NCBI GenBank assembly: GCA_030144725.1
Contig: JASKMD010000006.1
Location: 3,018,477-3,082,476, forward strand
DNA from: Haematococcus lacustris
Taxonomy: Eukaryota > Chlorophyta > Chlorophyceae > Chlamydomonadales > Haematococcaceae
Reading direction: 5' to 3'
DNA length: 64,000 bases
Shown here: positions 52,307 to 64,000 of the stretch, in pieces
Position numbering within the stretch: the first letter of the stretch is position 1
How the letters are laid out: each line of letters starts with the position of its first letter
Notes under the pieces: model-generated
The model's input: the letters and a program-made list of their open reading frames with translations, nothing else
Told to the model about the DNA's origin: nothing
Database searches by the model: none
Position numbers and translations under genes: made by a program

Positions 52307-53673
52307 GCCCAGCAACAGGAGCACTGAGGACAGAAGCTGGCTGGCTGGCTAGCTGGCTTGCAGATGCCTGGGTTGCGCAGCCAAGGCCATCAGCCAAGGC
52401 CATCAGCCAAGGCCATCAGCCAAGGCCACCAAGGAGTCCAGGCCTGGAGGGCTGCAGGGGGTGTGCGGAGTGAGCGCTGGTGAGGGCCACAGCAGGCCCT
52501 GCATTTGCCCAGACCTAGAGCATGATGGTGGGCCAAGGCCAGGGTAGCGCTGTGCCCCAGCTTAGTTTGAGCAATGCCAGCTGGACAGCACAAACAGCCT
52601 GTCGTCTGAGTGCTGCTGCTCAAATGGGGTGGACATCTGCCTGCAGCATGCCAGGGTTTAGCAGCGTGGGTTTATTGTAAGCAGGAGTTGGGAGCTGCTG
52701 CCTGGTCAGTGCCTGCTGCACAGCTGGCTCTGCTGGCGTGAGTAAGGTGTGAGTAAGGTGGCGAGAGTAAGGTGTGAGGCCAAGGGGTGCCTGGTCAGTG
52801 CAGGGGTAGTCCTGGCCGTGAACCCTGGCCTGCTGGTGAGCAGCCGGGCAGCGGTTGGGGTGAGAGAAGCTAGGACTGTTTTGCTGAGCCTGATGCCCTC
52901 CTGGGCAGCAGCTGCTCCCTAGTTGGTGCTGTTCTGTGGGTCATGCCCCTCAGCACTCTGCACTCAGCTGTGCTGCGCAGGCCTTGCTGTGGGTCGTTTT
53001 GCACTGCTTGGTGTACCAGCTGTCAGGCTGCCCTCACCATCCAGGGGGTTCGGACTTGGTCCCTTCACACAGCCCTCGTGCATGCAGTTCTGACCAGGGC
53101 TGCCTCAGCAGCGCAAGCAGGTGCGCAGACAAGTGGCCCACTGACTTGATGATGGTGATGATGATGATGATGATTCTGGCTTACCGCTTCATTGGGTAAT
53201 GATGATGACGATGGCTTACACCACCAATTGAATGAGAGCGGTGGTGTTCCTGGCCCTGACCCACGCTAGTTGTTTCAAGTGAGTGTGGTGCAGTGCCACG
53301 GCGGTGCAGGCTCATCGAGGCAGGTTGGCTGGCAGGTGACTGATGCTGGCCTGACATGAGGGGCCACAGAGTAGAGGGCTCCCACGCATATGTTTTGACC
53401 AGACACATCGACCGCAGGCTCAGGCCAACCCGCCTTAAATGCTTCTAGGGGTTTGTGTGAACGGCAGGTAGGGGTTTGTGTGAACGGCTCAGCATTATGT
53501 AAGCGACACCCAGCACCACACGGCACATCACTGAGCGGCCTTAATGAGGGGCCTGATGATGATCAGGTTCGGCTAGCCGAGGATTCGCCCTGGGGCGCAT
53601 GTTGTGTTTGTGTGTTATGTGAGCATCATTCGCATGACACGTGTCGTGCTGTTCGTGCTGGCAGAGCGCCACA
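52307..53673. other. Actin 3' region and intergenic DNA
   Basis: Holds the actin 3' untranslated region with a 13-bp tandem repeat (CCAAGGCCATCAG, four copies, 52379-52432), a candidate UGUAA at 52676 and, on the minus strand, a candidate UGUAA for the converging LRR gene at 53216-53220. No other gene is seen. Confidence 0.5.
52676..52680 (+). promoter_or_regulatory. Candidate UGUAA polyadenylation signal of actin
   Basis: TGTAA 370 bases after the actin stop codon, the first such motif on this strand. Confidence 0.5.
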
Positions 53674-56600
53674 TTACGAGCTGGCTTGCCCTATCAGCGT
53701 CATCCGGGACTGCAGTGCCGATAACGCTGCTGTGAGCCCGGCCAGGCTGTCGATGCCGCTGAAAGCGCTCATGCTCGGAAAGGCTGCCGCAGCTTCATTC
53801 CCCTTTGCCTGCTGCTGCATCATCACGTCGACCATGCGGGCGCGCTGTGGCCCTGCCGTACTACCATTCGCCAGTTGCCGTAGAAACGCCGGAGGATGAT
53901 AGTCCATAACTTCCTCACCCGCGAAAGCTGGGTGCGACGGCGCTGTGCTCGGCACGGCGACATTGAGAGATACGCCCTTCGCGTCGCAGATACCGCTGGT
54001 GTCGGATTCACTTTGTTGATACACGGCACACGGGGGCGACCACACACCGGCGCCGGGTTTATTGTAACCGCACTTGTACATGTACCTCACGCCTTCGCAG
54101 CTCATGTACAGCTGCAGCTGCTGCAGCGCGCGGTTGAACCTGACGCCGAAATGGCAGTCTAGAGGCATGTCCACGTACGGCGGTTCAAGCCGGGAGGATA
54201 CTGACTGTGAGCCGAGATCGCTGCTACAGTGTGGCCCTGTTTGCTGCCCGCTGTCGGATGTCGACGGTGCGTCTCGGCCGGTGCCAGGTCTGAAGCCGGG
54301 TGCTGACGCGCCTGTTGGCCGTCGAGCAGGCTGCGGCGGGTCTGACCAACGGAGCAACACCTGGCTGCTGGGGCTGTAGCATACGCCGTCACGGTTGCTG
54401 TAGCGGATGGCCACGTTCCCGTTCGGATACTGCGAGACGACACAAGCAGAGTTGGGGTAAGGATCGCTGGGTCAGGAAGTGGACCGTGTGCACAGGCAGC
54501 AGGGCCGGGACCTGGACACTCAGCCCACCGTCCCTTGACCTAGCGAGCACTTTTACTAAGGGGAGTGAGGAGTGGAGGAGCGCCTCCAGCCTCTGCAGTG
54601 CGGCCCAGCAGTATGATGCTGCCCTCAAGCCCCCTCCCCTCCTCTCCCCTTCCCCCTGCCCTCTGCAGGGGGAATGGACACTGGTTACCTCCCTCCCTCC
54701 CTCCCTCACTCCCTCACATCCACACATTACTTTAAACCACCATGGCACACAGCACGCTACACCCACTCACACACCAGTGCCGTTGCTTGGACCTCACCAT
54801 TCCTTCATGGCTGCCACCTCCTCTTGTACCTGACCCACCTCCCACACCCCTCCCACCGGCACCCCCTGGGCCCTCCTCCCCGCTGCAGGCGTGGAATTCC
54901 AATAACCAATAACCGCTGCAACCGACTCCACCTCCCGCCAGCCCCACCACCAGCCTGCTTGTCCCCCACCCAGCCCCCCTGCCCTCCACCCTGCGCGCCT
55001 GCCCACCTGCACAAAGCCACCGCCAGCGTCCCAGCTGACCGCCACGCTGCCGCCTGTGCGGTATGCAGCATACAGGCGGTATGCAGGGCCAGGCGCCCCT
55101 ACCCCACCCGGCTCTGCCCTGCCCACGCCCTCCGCCCTTCCGCTGCCACTGCTGCTGCCACCGGCATTGCCCCAGTCGCTGTCCACAGTGACAGCAAGGT
55201 CGGAGTTGGGCCAGGAGGCGCAGGCGGAGCCGTCCCTCCGTACCCTGGCAGCCATGCAGCGCGCACCCCCCATATACCTGGGCAGCAGTGGGGTGGGGCA
55301 GGTCAGGGGTGGGGGAGGTCAGGTCAGGTCAGGAGGCCCGGTCATGGCGGGTCAGGAGGCCCGGTCAGGCCCAACCAGGAGGCCCGGTCAGGTCAGGTGG
55401 CCCGGTCAGGCGATAGCAGCAGCCCACCACCCTATGCTGACAACTCTGACACAGGCCCTGACAGCCAGGCAAGCATCATAGTCAGGCCCAGGCTGGGCTT
55501 GGGGTGGCAAGGTGGGCCAAGCTGGGCTTGGGGCAGCAGGTCAGCCAGCAAGCCAGGGCACCACACAGCCACTGGGGCAGGGGGTGCAGCAAGGATGAGC
55601 ACACCCACAATACCGTGCATCATATCATAGAGTCTTGTCTCACACCATTGACTAAGTCTCAGCGGTCGCAGTTTTTGTGAACTTCCGATGCGCCTATTCG
55701 TATAATTTTGGTATAGCTCTTCGAATGCTGAGAGTTGCACAATGGTGCGTAATGATATAACTTGTGTGTGGTGCCTAATCCATTCATCCAGGGACGCTGA
55801 GGGAAACAAACCTATTACTTTCACAAAGGCACCGCACACTACCTGATGTCCCCTGGCCCCTGCCCACCTCATGCTCATGCCCTGCTCAGTGGGACTCCAG
55901 CAAGTGCACTGTACGGCCAAGGCTCGCCTTCAAGGGTGGTGAGGGTCAGTCAGCAGGTCAGTGGGCCAGCACTGGGTCGACTCGCACCACTCTACCCAGC
56001 ACTCCACTCTGCCTCCCCTCCCCTCCCCTCACCCCTCACCTCACCTCAGCTCAAAATCCACCGTCCCCGCATCAGGTGGCGGCTGAGCAGGGGCTGGCTT
56101 GCGCGCCCAACTGCCTGCCAGCTGGCTGGGGGCGTAGCTTCCTGGCAGCTTCCCAGGGTCAAACACTGGCAGGGCGGCCAGCACGGCGTTGAAGCTGGAG
56201 TCAGCCGGCAGCTGCCTCAGCCGGGCAGCAGGGGGAGGGCGGCCAGGGCCTGGGGCAGGGGGGCGGGCCCGGTGCTGGCCTTGGCTGCTGCGAGCACTGG
56301 AGGGCAGGGGGGGCAGGCTGGTCCGGGCTGAGCTGTGGTCCCCCGCACTGCTGCTGCCCAGCCATTCAAACTCTGGGTGACATCAGGCAATAGGCAGCAG
56401 GGGGGGCAGCATCAGCAGGGGGGGCCATGGCAGGGGGGTCAGCAGCAACAGTGGGGGGGGGGGGTGGCAGCGGGGGGGGCAGCAGTAGGGATGGCAGGAG
56501 CAGGAGTGGCAGCAACAGGGGGAGCGTCCAGTAGCTCCAGGGTGTGAAGTAGGAGGGGGGCGGCAGCAGGGGGGGTCAGCAGCAGGGGGGTCAGCAGCTG

Positions 56601-58815
56601 TAGGGGTGGCGGCAGTGAGCTCAGACCTGAGTAAGGGCGCCCTGGCTGTGGCTGAACTTGGTCAGCAGCACCAGGGGGTGGGTCAGGGGCAGCTGCAGGT
56701 GCAGGGCCAAATCAAGGCTGGGGGGGGGGCTGCACAGCCCTGGGGGCAGCAGGAGAGTGGGGGGGTGGGGGGGGGGGGGGGGGGCAGGGGGGAGCCCTCA
56801 GGGTCAGATGAAGGGCCAAGCCAAGCAAGGGTGGGGGGGCGCTACAATGCTGGGGAACCCACCCTGCGCACCAGCACCCTGACCAGCAGCTGCCCCCCCA
56901 GACTCACCCTGCTGCTGCTGCTGCTGCTGGCCCAGCGCCTGGCTGCTGTGGTGGCGGTGCAGGCCCGCAGGCAGCCTCCCCCTGCGGCCCCCTGGTGGTG
57001 CCGCCATGCCAGCGCTGCCACCCCCCTCCGCCAAGGTGAGAGGTGCGGAGCAGGAGGAGGGGGCGCTGTGGCGCTGCCGCCCCCTCACAGCCCGCAGGGG
57101 GGGGCAGGCACCGCCTGCGCCGCCCCCCACCACCACCCCCGGCTCCCCCCCAGTCAGGTCCTCACCCCGGGTGCTGCCCAGGCTGGCTAGCGGGGCAGCA
57201 GGGGGGGTGGGGGTGCTGTGGGGCCAGCAAGGGGGGGTGGGGGTGAGGGGGCGCAGCTGGGCGGCTTCACGCTCTGAGGCGGAGATGGGCTGGCCGTCCA
57301 GTATCTGTGCAGCAGAGGGGGGAGGGGGAGGGGGAGGGGGGCAGAGCTGGGAGGGCAGGGGGCTGGAGAGGGATAACAGCTGGGTGCCGTAGCGGCCCTT
57401 GGGCCTGCCTGCCTGCTGTCAGCACCCCCCTCTGTCTGCTGATGCCTCCAGGGTCGTGGAGTGCAGTTTCTCCAGACCCGCGTCTTACCCTAGTTTAGTG
57501 TGACTGCATGTGAGTCACATCCTGAGTGTGACCGCACCTAAGGCCAGGCCACCCTCTTGAACCCAATGTCTTCGACCAGCCACCAGGATCCCACCCCGCC
57601 CCGCCACCTGCCCTGACACCTTTACCCCCCCCCCTACCCTCTCCCCCCCCTCCCCCACATACCTGACCAAGGCCCCCGCCACCCGACCTGCAGCCCTTCT
57701 ACCCCCATCACACTCCCACTCACACGCCTGCCAATGTCCCTGGCCATGCTCCCCACGCCCTGGCCCCCCCCCTTACTCCCCACTGGGGGTCCCCCCTGGC
57801 AATAGGGGGGGTGCATGGTGTGCCCATAGCTGCCCTGCCCCTGGCCTTCACCCTTCCCCTGGCCATGTGCTCCATTGCTTGGCCAGGTGCTGACAGGGGG
57901 GAGGTGGGGCAAGGTGGGGGGAGGGGGGAGGTGGGGGTCAGGGGGGAGAAGGGTGGTGCATGGTGTGGCCTCATGGCCCCCCCTCCCCCCCTCTCACCTC
58001 CAGAGCTGGGCACAGCCCCGCCAGCAGCGCCCGGTACTGCTGCTGCCCCCCCACCTCCCTGGTCAGGGGGTTGGGTGCCAGGCACAGCCGCTGCAGCCGC
58101 GTCAGGCTGGACAAGTGCTGCAGCTCAGCTGCCGCCAGCTGGTTGTGCTGCAGGAAGGCGGTGGTGAGGGCGGGGCAGGCCGCCAGGCCCTTCAGGCTGC
58201 GCAGCCGGTTGTGGCTGGCGTTGAGGTGGGTGAGGGCTGGCAGGGAACGGCATGTGAGGGCGGTTAGGTGGTTGTGGCTCAGGTTCAAATGTTGCAGGGC
58301 GCTCAGCGAGGACAGGGCGGAGGAGGAGCTGAGGTTGTTGAACGCCAGGGTTAGGGAGGTCAGGTGGGGTACTTCAGAGATGCACCCAAGGTCAGCTATG
58401 CCCTGTGCGGGCCAGCAGCCGAGACAGCTGTATTGATGTGCTGTACAACATAGCTCAGCTTGAAGGAGTGGTGGTGGAGGGAGCCCGCAGTATGGAGAGC
58501 ATTGAGCCATATTGTGAAGCAAGGGGTGGCAGCTGCCGAGGCAAGGGGCCCGGTCAATCGGTGGTTTAAGGGCCTGGAGGATGGATTACTGCGGTTGCCC
58601 AGGCAATGGCCTAGCAACAGCCCCAGTCAAATGTACGCAATATGCACCCCCACGACACACAACGCATAAAACACCGGACCTACACGCCCTGAACCCAACA
58701 TCGCGGTATGCAGGCTTGCCATGCTTCGTACCTGGTTGTCGAGCGTGAGCTCCTGCACGTCGTCGAGGGTGCTCGTAAAGGAGGCCTTTATAAGGTCCTG
58801 GCGTGTGATGGACAT
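53674..58815 (-). CDS. Leucine-rich-repeat protein with C-terminal YPNG domain
   Basis: Exons,5' to 3': 58815-58732 (MSITRQDLIKASFTSTLDDV), 58402-57998, one starting at 57304, others not fully resolved, one ending at 56045, 55277-55007 and 54429-53674. The phases of the listed junctions agree. Exon 2 holds about five SDS22-type repeats (LTSLTLAFNNLSS, LQHLNLSHNHLTAL, LTHLNASHNRLRSL). An LRR cap follows across the junction (LCPALE then ILDGQPISASEREAA). The middle is Gln/Gly/Pro-rich. The last two exons read GGSVAVSWDAGGGFVQ then YPNGNVAIRYSNRDGVCYS, like the YPxGxxA segment of FAM194/ERICH6-type proteins. LRR proteins of this kind are often ciliary in algae, which is inference. A candidate UGUAA lies at 53220-53216. 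Confidence 0.72.
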
Positions 58816-58923
58816 GCAGCCGCTGCGGGCAAGCTGTCACAGTTGCAAGTATGCCCCCACGCAAACTGAAAAACTGCTCTTGTGATTGACTGCGGCTTCG
58901 TTGACACTGTGCGGGTGCTCGCC
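58816..58923. promoter_or_regulatory. Divergent promoter between LRR and SMAP genes
   Basis: Only about 108 bp separate the ATG codons of the minus-strand LRR gene and the proposed plus-strand SMAP gene. Both promoters and 5' leaders must overlap here unless the SMAP gene starts further downstream. No TATA box is evident. Confidence 0.5.
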
Positions 58924-61900
58924 ATGGGGCTAGGATTAGATTACTCGGGCGGAGAGTCGGAGGGCAGCCCAGGTCGCACTTCCTCCCCGTCATTGCGGCA
59001 ACCGACTGAGCGCAGCAACCAGCTTGTGGGTTTCTCGCGGTTTCGCTGCCCTTTAATCCATCGTCCGTCAACTGGTGGAGCATGGGCCATGATGACTCGC
59101 CCCTGAGTTGCAGGACTTGGACGCTAAGGGACGTGAGCCGGAGCGGCCACGGGCCCCTGCTGCAAGCCAAGCACATCATAGCCAAGAACAAGGTAAAGAG
59201 CCCCAGCCTGCCATGGAGGGCACACCCAAGCAGCTGTTGGAACCCCTGCCGTGGGAGCAGGCCCTCTCTGCAGCTGCGCACGCGCAGCATTATTCATGTG
59301 GTCTTGTGCTGGTGACTACATCAGTAGCTAGTATGATGTGGTAGCTGCAGTCCTACTGGCCAGGTCAACAGGGCCTGGGGCAAGGTGCTTAGTCAGTTGC
59401 ACTTACCCGCCCTTACCCAGCCCTGTGTGCAGCTGCCACCTAAGCTGGTCTGGCTGGCCTGGCCTGACCCTCTCCCTATGAGCTGCATGGCCCTCGTGAG
59501 CTCGACATGCCGCCCAACAACATGGACAGGGTCACACATGCCTCTCACTCTCACTCACGAGCTTCACCTCCATGTCACATGCCGCCTCACAACATAGACA
59601 GGAGCACACATGCCTCTCACTCACGAGCTTCACCTTAAGGGCCGCGAGTGCTGCTGGCTGGGTGCGCAGGGAGGCGGGCGGCAGCAGCTGAGCCCCACCC
59701 TGATGAGCGCCAGCGCCTGCACCGTGGCTCTGACACCAGGTCAGGCCCAGACGACCAGGGGTACAGCCACCGGGGCGGCAACGGCCACAGGGCAGAGCTG
59801 CGGGAGGGCAGTGACATGCGCCAGCAGGGCGTCAGCAGGGCCCACCTAGACCAGGAGGGGGGGCGCGGGGCCGCGGGGGGCGGCGGCGGCAGCCTGGCCC
59901 CTGACCCTGAGTCAGACCGGCGCTGGCGGCCCCAGCAGGAGAGGGAGCGGGCCCACCCCCCTGACCTGGGGGAGGGGGGCGGCAGCCGGGGCAGGGCCTG
60001 GCGAGCGCCCAGCCCGGGAGCCAGCCACCCCTCATCCTCCCCGGGCCTGGACCCTGACGCCAGGCTGGACGCCCAGGGCTGGGGCAGACCCAGGCGGCAG
60101 GCGGGCCCCCCCGGCTGGGGCCAAGACGAGGGCCCTGGGTCAAGGGGGGGGGGGAGAGGGTGGCGGGGGGAGGGGGAGGGGCGGGGGGGACAGCTGGGCA
60201 GCCGACCGTGGCTGTGGCCAGCGGGCCGAGGGTGGCAGCAAGCGCAGCCGCAGCCCAGCTGGGGGGAGAGAGCTGCCAGGGCCCCCCCCCTGGGACCCCC
60301 ACAGCCTGGGCGGTGTGGGGCGGGGGGCGCGGCTGCCGGGGCAGTATGGCGGCAGGAGCAGCTCAGGTGGTGGTGCCGGCAATGGGAGGGATGGGGGAGT
60401 GGGCAGGGAGGAGGGGAGGGGGGGTCCAGGCCCTGGTGAGGCAGGGGGGTGGGAGCGGGGCAGCCGGGGGGGGAGGGAAGGGGTGGGGGGTCAGCGGCAG
60501 GGTGACAGGTGCTGGGCTCAGGAAGAGCAGCCAGGGAGGGGAGGGGAGGACAGGGGTGGCCGGCTGCAAGACAGTTACAGGCAGCAGGAGGATGGTGGTG
60601 GTGGAGGTGGAGGTGGACGGCAGGGCGGCGAGCTGGGCAGTGAGGGGGTGAGGGGGCAGGGGAGGGAGGCAGAGGGGAGGGGGCGGCCCGCTAGCTCCCC
60701 CTCCCCTAGTCAGCAGGCGGGGGGCGAGCGAGGTGATGACAAGGGCTATGACAGGCGTCAAGGCGCCCAGGAGGGGCCCAGGGACCGCAGGTGTGAGCCG
60801 GGGTATGACCGGGAGCGTGACCGGGCCTATGACCAGCGGAGTGACAGAGGTAGGGAACGGGGCTATGAGCAGCGGGGAGGGCGTGGGAATGGCTGGGGAG
60901 GTGAACGGGGCAGTGACCGAGGGAGTGACCGAGGGAGTGACCGGAGCTACGACAGGGGTTATGACGGAGGGGACAACCGGGGTCACAGTCGAGGTTACGA
61001 CAGAGGGGGTAACCGGGGGTATGATCGTGGGAGTGACAGGGGGAATGACCGTGGGTATGACCGTGGGTATGACCGAGGAGGTGACCGGGGTTACAACCGG
61101 GAGTATGACCGAGGGAGTGACCGAGGCAATGGGCGGGGACCTGAGCGTGAAGAGCAGCGCGGGCGGCGCTCAGACCGCAGTGCCGAGCGTGAGGGCAGTG
61201 CGGGCAGCAGGTGAGGCGGAGGGCCACCAGGGCCAGGGCCAGGGGCCAGGGGGGTAAGATGCGCAGCAGTCTTGGAGTGTGGTCGCGGGGATGAGCTAGG
61301 CACAGCCAGGCTGGCCGCGTGCAGCTGATGTGTGCCCTGCACTGCTAAGCGTGCCGGCTTTGAGCACCACCAAACAAGCAGCAGCAGCAGCAGCAGCAGC
61401 AGCTCCGTCCAGCCCTGCCCTTGCTAGCCACGGACAGCTCCCCCTCTGGCCTCAGTGCCACAGGTCTCTCACACCTGCTGACTGCCCCTACCCTTCCCCT
61501 CCTCCCCTTCCCCTCCTCCCCTTCCCCTCCTCCCCTTCCCCTCCTCCCCTTCCCCCCTCCCCTCACCCCTTCTCTCCGCCTAGAGGCTGCTGCTCCTCCC
61601 AGCCCAACCCACCCCACTGCTGTCCGCACCCACGTTCCATCCCTTCCCCCAGGCCCTGCCCCCCCCAACCTGCCCCCCCTGACCTGCCCCCCCTGACCTG
61701 CCCCCCCTGACCTGCCTCCTCTGCCCGGCCTGCCGCTCCCCTGCCACAGCGGGCCCCCCCCCGCCCCCCCTGCCTGCAGGCCCCCCTCCACCCGCTCCTC
61801 AGGCTTCAGCGCCCGGCCCCCTGCCTCCGGCCCTGCCACCGACCCCAAGGCCCCCTGCGGCCCTGGCCCCGGCCAGCTGCCCCCCTTGGCTGCTGACCCG

Positions 61901-63128
61901 GCTGAGCTGGTGCGGCGCATGATGGGGGGACCCCTCACTGGGGCCGGCCTGCCCCTGGGGGGTGGCCCCCCCTCCTCCACCAGCCACCTCAGCGTTGAGC
62001 AGAAGAAGGCGCTGCTGTGGGGCAGCAAGAAGGTGGAGGCCAACCTTATGAAGGCAGGGGTCGGCTCGCCTGCCCCCGCCCCCACCTCTGAGCCCCTGAC
62101 GGCGCCAGCAGGGGGGGCTGGGGGGGAGGGGGGCAGGGGGGAAGGAGCGCCGGCCGCTGGGGGGGGGGGTGGCGCCTCAAGTGGCTGCTGCGGTGTTTGG
62201 CCGCAACCGCTGGGACGGCGCGGAGTTTGAGAGCGAAGCGGAGCGCAAGAAGTTCCTGCGTATCATGGTGAGTGGGGGGGTGGGTGGGGGGGTGGGTGTG
62301 GGGTGGGGGTGGATGGGTGGGGGGTGGGGAGGCGGCAGGGGGTGCCAGGGGAGGTGAGCTCAGGGATGTTGGCCGGAGGTCTGGCCAGGTGGCTTGAGCG
62401 CCCCCCTCTGGTGGGTCAAGGCCAGGGGGTGGGGGAGGGTGGCCAGGTGGGTGACGGTGAGGGCGGGGGGCGGTGGGCTGTGGGCTGTCTCAACCAGCGG
62501 CCACTAGGTTGTTGGGATGTGGTGGCGTGCGGGTGGTGGGCGGGCGGGTGGGCGAGGGGGAAAAGCCGGTACACAGCCGAGCAGTGGCTGAGAAAGGGTC
62601 TACCTGTTCAGTGGCCTGGTGTGTTGAGGCGGTCCTGGTGTGGAGCGCTGCTGCTGAGCCAGGTAGCCAGGGGTAGTGATGGGGGTGGTGGTGGGGTGCC
62701 TGGTGCAGGGCGTGAAGGCGGCAGCTGAGGCAGTGGCGGCGGCGCCCCCCCCGGCCAGCACTGACCAGCCCCTGGCCGCAATGAACCGTGGGTGTCAGGG
62801 GCTGCGAGGGGCTGGGAGGGTCGAGGTCAGCGGGGTGACTTGGGGAGGTGACACAAACAAGGAGGGGCTGAGAGGGTTGCACAAGGCACCAGGCGCCAGG
62901 CAGGGGGGCAGGCAGGGGGGGCAGCAAGGGGGCCAGACAGGAGGGCAGGCAGCTGCATGTACCTGGTCCAGGCTGACAGTCAGGGCCAGGTCCGGAAGCA
63001 GCTGGGCTGTGTGTGCCTGTGGCTGGGTACCTGCAGGCCGGGTGCAGGAGCGTGTGCTGCACGACATCGAGGCGGCCTACAGCCGTGGCCTGGCACAGAC
63101 TGGACGCACCACGGGCCTGGGCTCGTGA
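58924..63128 (+). CDS. SMAP-domain protein with Arg-Gly-Tyr-Asp repeats
   Basis: The proposed start is the ATG at 58924 (MGLGLDYSGGESEGSP). The first exons are tentative. A coding region around 59680-60000 (DERQRLHRGSDTRSGPDDQG) and a long exon ending at 61210 carry about 20 units of (S/Y)DRG(Y/N). Exon 61780-62267 joins it in phase, with LSVEQKKALLWGSKKVEANL, and holds the start of a SMAP-type domain (WDGAEFESEAERKKFLRIM). This continues in exons 62709-62787 (GVKAAAEAV) and 63037-63128 (RVQERVLHDIEAAYSRGLAQ), with the stop at 63128. Exon 61780-62267 changes frame once, in an 11-G run at 62159-62169. The repeats and charge suggest an RNA-associated nuclear protein, which is inference. Confidence 0.65.
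59502..59640 (+). repeat. Direct repeat in an intron of the SMAP gene
   Basis: About 65 bp (ACATGCCGCC...CACACATGCCTCTCACTC...GAGCTTCACC) occurs twice in tandem, at 59506-59570 and 59577-59636. Confidence 0.75.
61490..61565 (+). repeat. Pyrimidine-rich tandem repeat
   Basis: CCCCTCCTCCCCTTC repeated about five times within the intron before exon 61780. It could serve as an extended polypyrimidine tract. A second array of CTGACCTGCCCCCC units follows at 61660-61715. Confidence 0.8.
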
Positions 63129-63352
63129 CCGGCCTGGCCCAGCCCAGCCCCACTGGGGGTCAGGCTGCCTGGCCATTACCCGCCGCTGCCAATAGCACAG
63201 CCACTGGCACTCAGCTTCAGGGAAGGTTAGGGGCACGTGGAGGGTGGTGGCACACCTTGGCAAGCGTGCCGCTGTCAGGCGCTACTTGCACGCCTTACTA
63301 ATACACCGTTCCCTTAAGAGGGCAGGAGCCAGGGCCTGGACGGTGCCTGGGG
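63129..63352. other. 3' flank of the SMAP gene
   Basis: No gene seen and no UGUAA signal found. Confidence 0.35.
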
Positions 63353-63600
63353 TCACTCCCTGCAATCGCCCCTGGAGTCCTCCTGGTGTCCGCCACCTGC
63401 CCCTAGCCTAGCCCCTGCCATGCTGGGGCGCTGCCTAGGCACGCCTCCCTGGCAAGCCTGCCCCTGAGGCAGCTCCTTCAGTGGGGGTTTGCAGAAGGCA
63501 CTCTCTGCTGGGGCGCCTGGGGCAGCAGGGGGGCAGGAGCCAGGGCCTGGGCGGCGCCTGGGGTCACTCCCTCCTCTCCTGGAGTTCTCCTGGTGCCCTC
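63320..63600 (+). repeat. Duplicated GC-rich block
   Basis: About 70 bp (GGGCAGGAGCCAGGGCCTGG, then a segment around GGGGTCACTCCCT and TCCTGGTG) occurs near 63320-63392 and again near 63533-63600, offset by about 213 bp. Confidence 0.7.
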
Positions 63601-63754
63601 TGGGCGCACTCTGAGACAGCTCATCAAACACCACATCCTTGGTGATGATAATTTTGCAGCTACAGCACCTAGGGCACGGGCGGGTGCTTGGCCGGAGCCT
63701 GGGGCGGTCCAGGCGAGGTGTGGGAGAGGGCCAGGAGGGCAGTGGAGGGGCCAT
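63353..63754 (-). pseudogene. Possible Copia-type retrotransposon fragment
   Basis: A minus-strand frame contains CKIIITKDVVFDELSQSAP at about residue 33. This matches the conserved SRDVVFDE segment between integrase and reverse transcriptase of Ty1/Copia polyproteins, with Thr-Lys in place of Ser-Arg. Neither the zinc finger/integrase core nor the reverse transcriptase is recognisable here, and the rest of the frame is Pro/Gly-rich sequence over a duplicated block. It is a short relic at best. The upstream part may continue beyond the window end at 64000. Confidence 0.45.
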
Positions 63755-64000
63755 TGCTGCTCTGCAGAGCTACCCGCAGCCGCTGGGGCCGTATAGCAAC
63801 ATGTGCTCAGGGCTGGTACGTTGAGGCGTGGGTAACCTGCTGCAGGGGTATGTTGGCAGTGTGACGGTAAAGCCAGGTGGGCAGTGCAGTGCCTGGCAGT
63901 TCAATCTGGCAGCTGTCAACGGAGTGGCCGGTGCTGCGCTGTGGACCAGCCCTAGTGAGAGTCGAGGTGCTGCTCTGTGTGGAGCGAAGTGCAGCCTCTG

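Overview
The window looks like nuclear DNA of a chlorophycean green alga (Chlamydomonadales, Chlamydomonas/Haematococcus-like; this is inference). The reasons are GC-rich coding DNA cut by many GT-AG introns, extracellular proteins rich in Ser-Pro blocks, a receptor-type class III cyclase of a kind common in volvocine algae, candidate UGUAA polyadenylation signals, and very dense simple repeats and DNA transposons. There are no operons, rRNA or CRISPR arrays. Gene models were built by reading splice sites and phases by eye. Where I give exon lists, the reading phases were checked by arithmetic.

Layout. 1-3768: a fold-back element with 57-bp inverted ends and inner inverted arms of a 21-bp G-rich minisatellite plus CAG/CTG-rich DNA. 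4575-5285 (-): an intact, intronless fatty acid 2-hydroxylase. 6660-8097 and 9465-9753: two hAT-type elements, each with a perfect 8-bp target duplication. 9937-19609 (-): one large gene for a membrane receptor nucleotide cyclase, with a solute-binding-protein-like ectodomain, a membrane span and paired C1/C2 catalytic halves. 20638-21903: a TIR element with a TTA target duplication, inside imperfect direct repeats.

22285-38477: an array of secreted proline-rich, Cys-module wall-protein genes. Three share nearly identical signal-peptide exons, one is a headless copy, and upstream flank, first exons, last exon and 3' flank have been duplicated in blocks. A TnpB/Fanzor-like ORF inside a 38-bp perfect terminal inverted repeat (24348-25909) and two decayed relatives sit among them. 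One wall gene carries an intron with 385 uninterrupted CTG units. Another has a 1.76-kb TIR element in its intron, and its paralogues show the empty site.

38510-39850: a transposon-like gene. 40686-45381: an unidentified membrane protein with a long low-complexity tail. 46464-52306: a complete ten-exon actin gene (377 aa). 53674-58815 (-): a leucine-rich-repeat protein. 58924-63128 (+): a SMAP-domain protein rich in Arg-Gly-Tyr-Asp repeats. The last two start about 108 bp apart and diverge. The final 0.9 kb has a possible Copia-type fragment and a duplicated GC-rich block.
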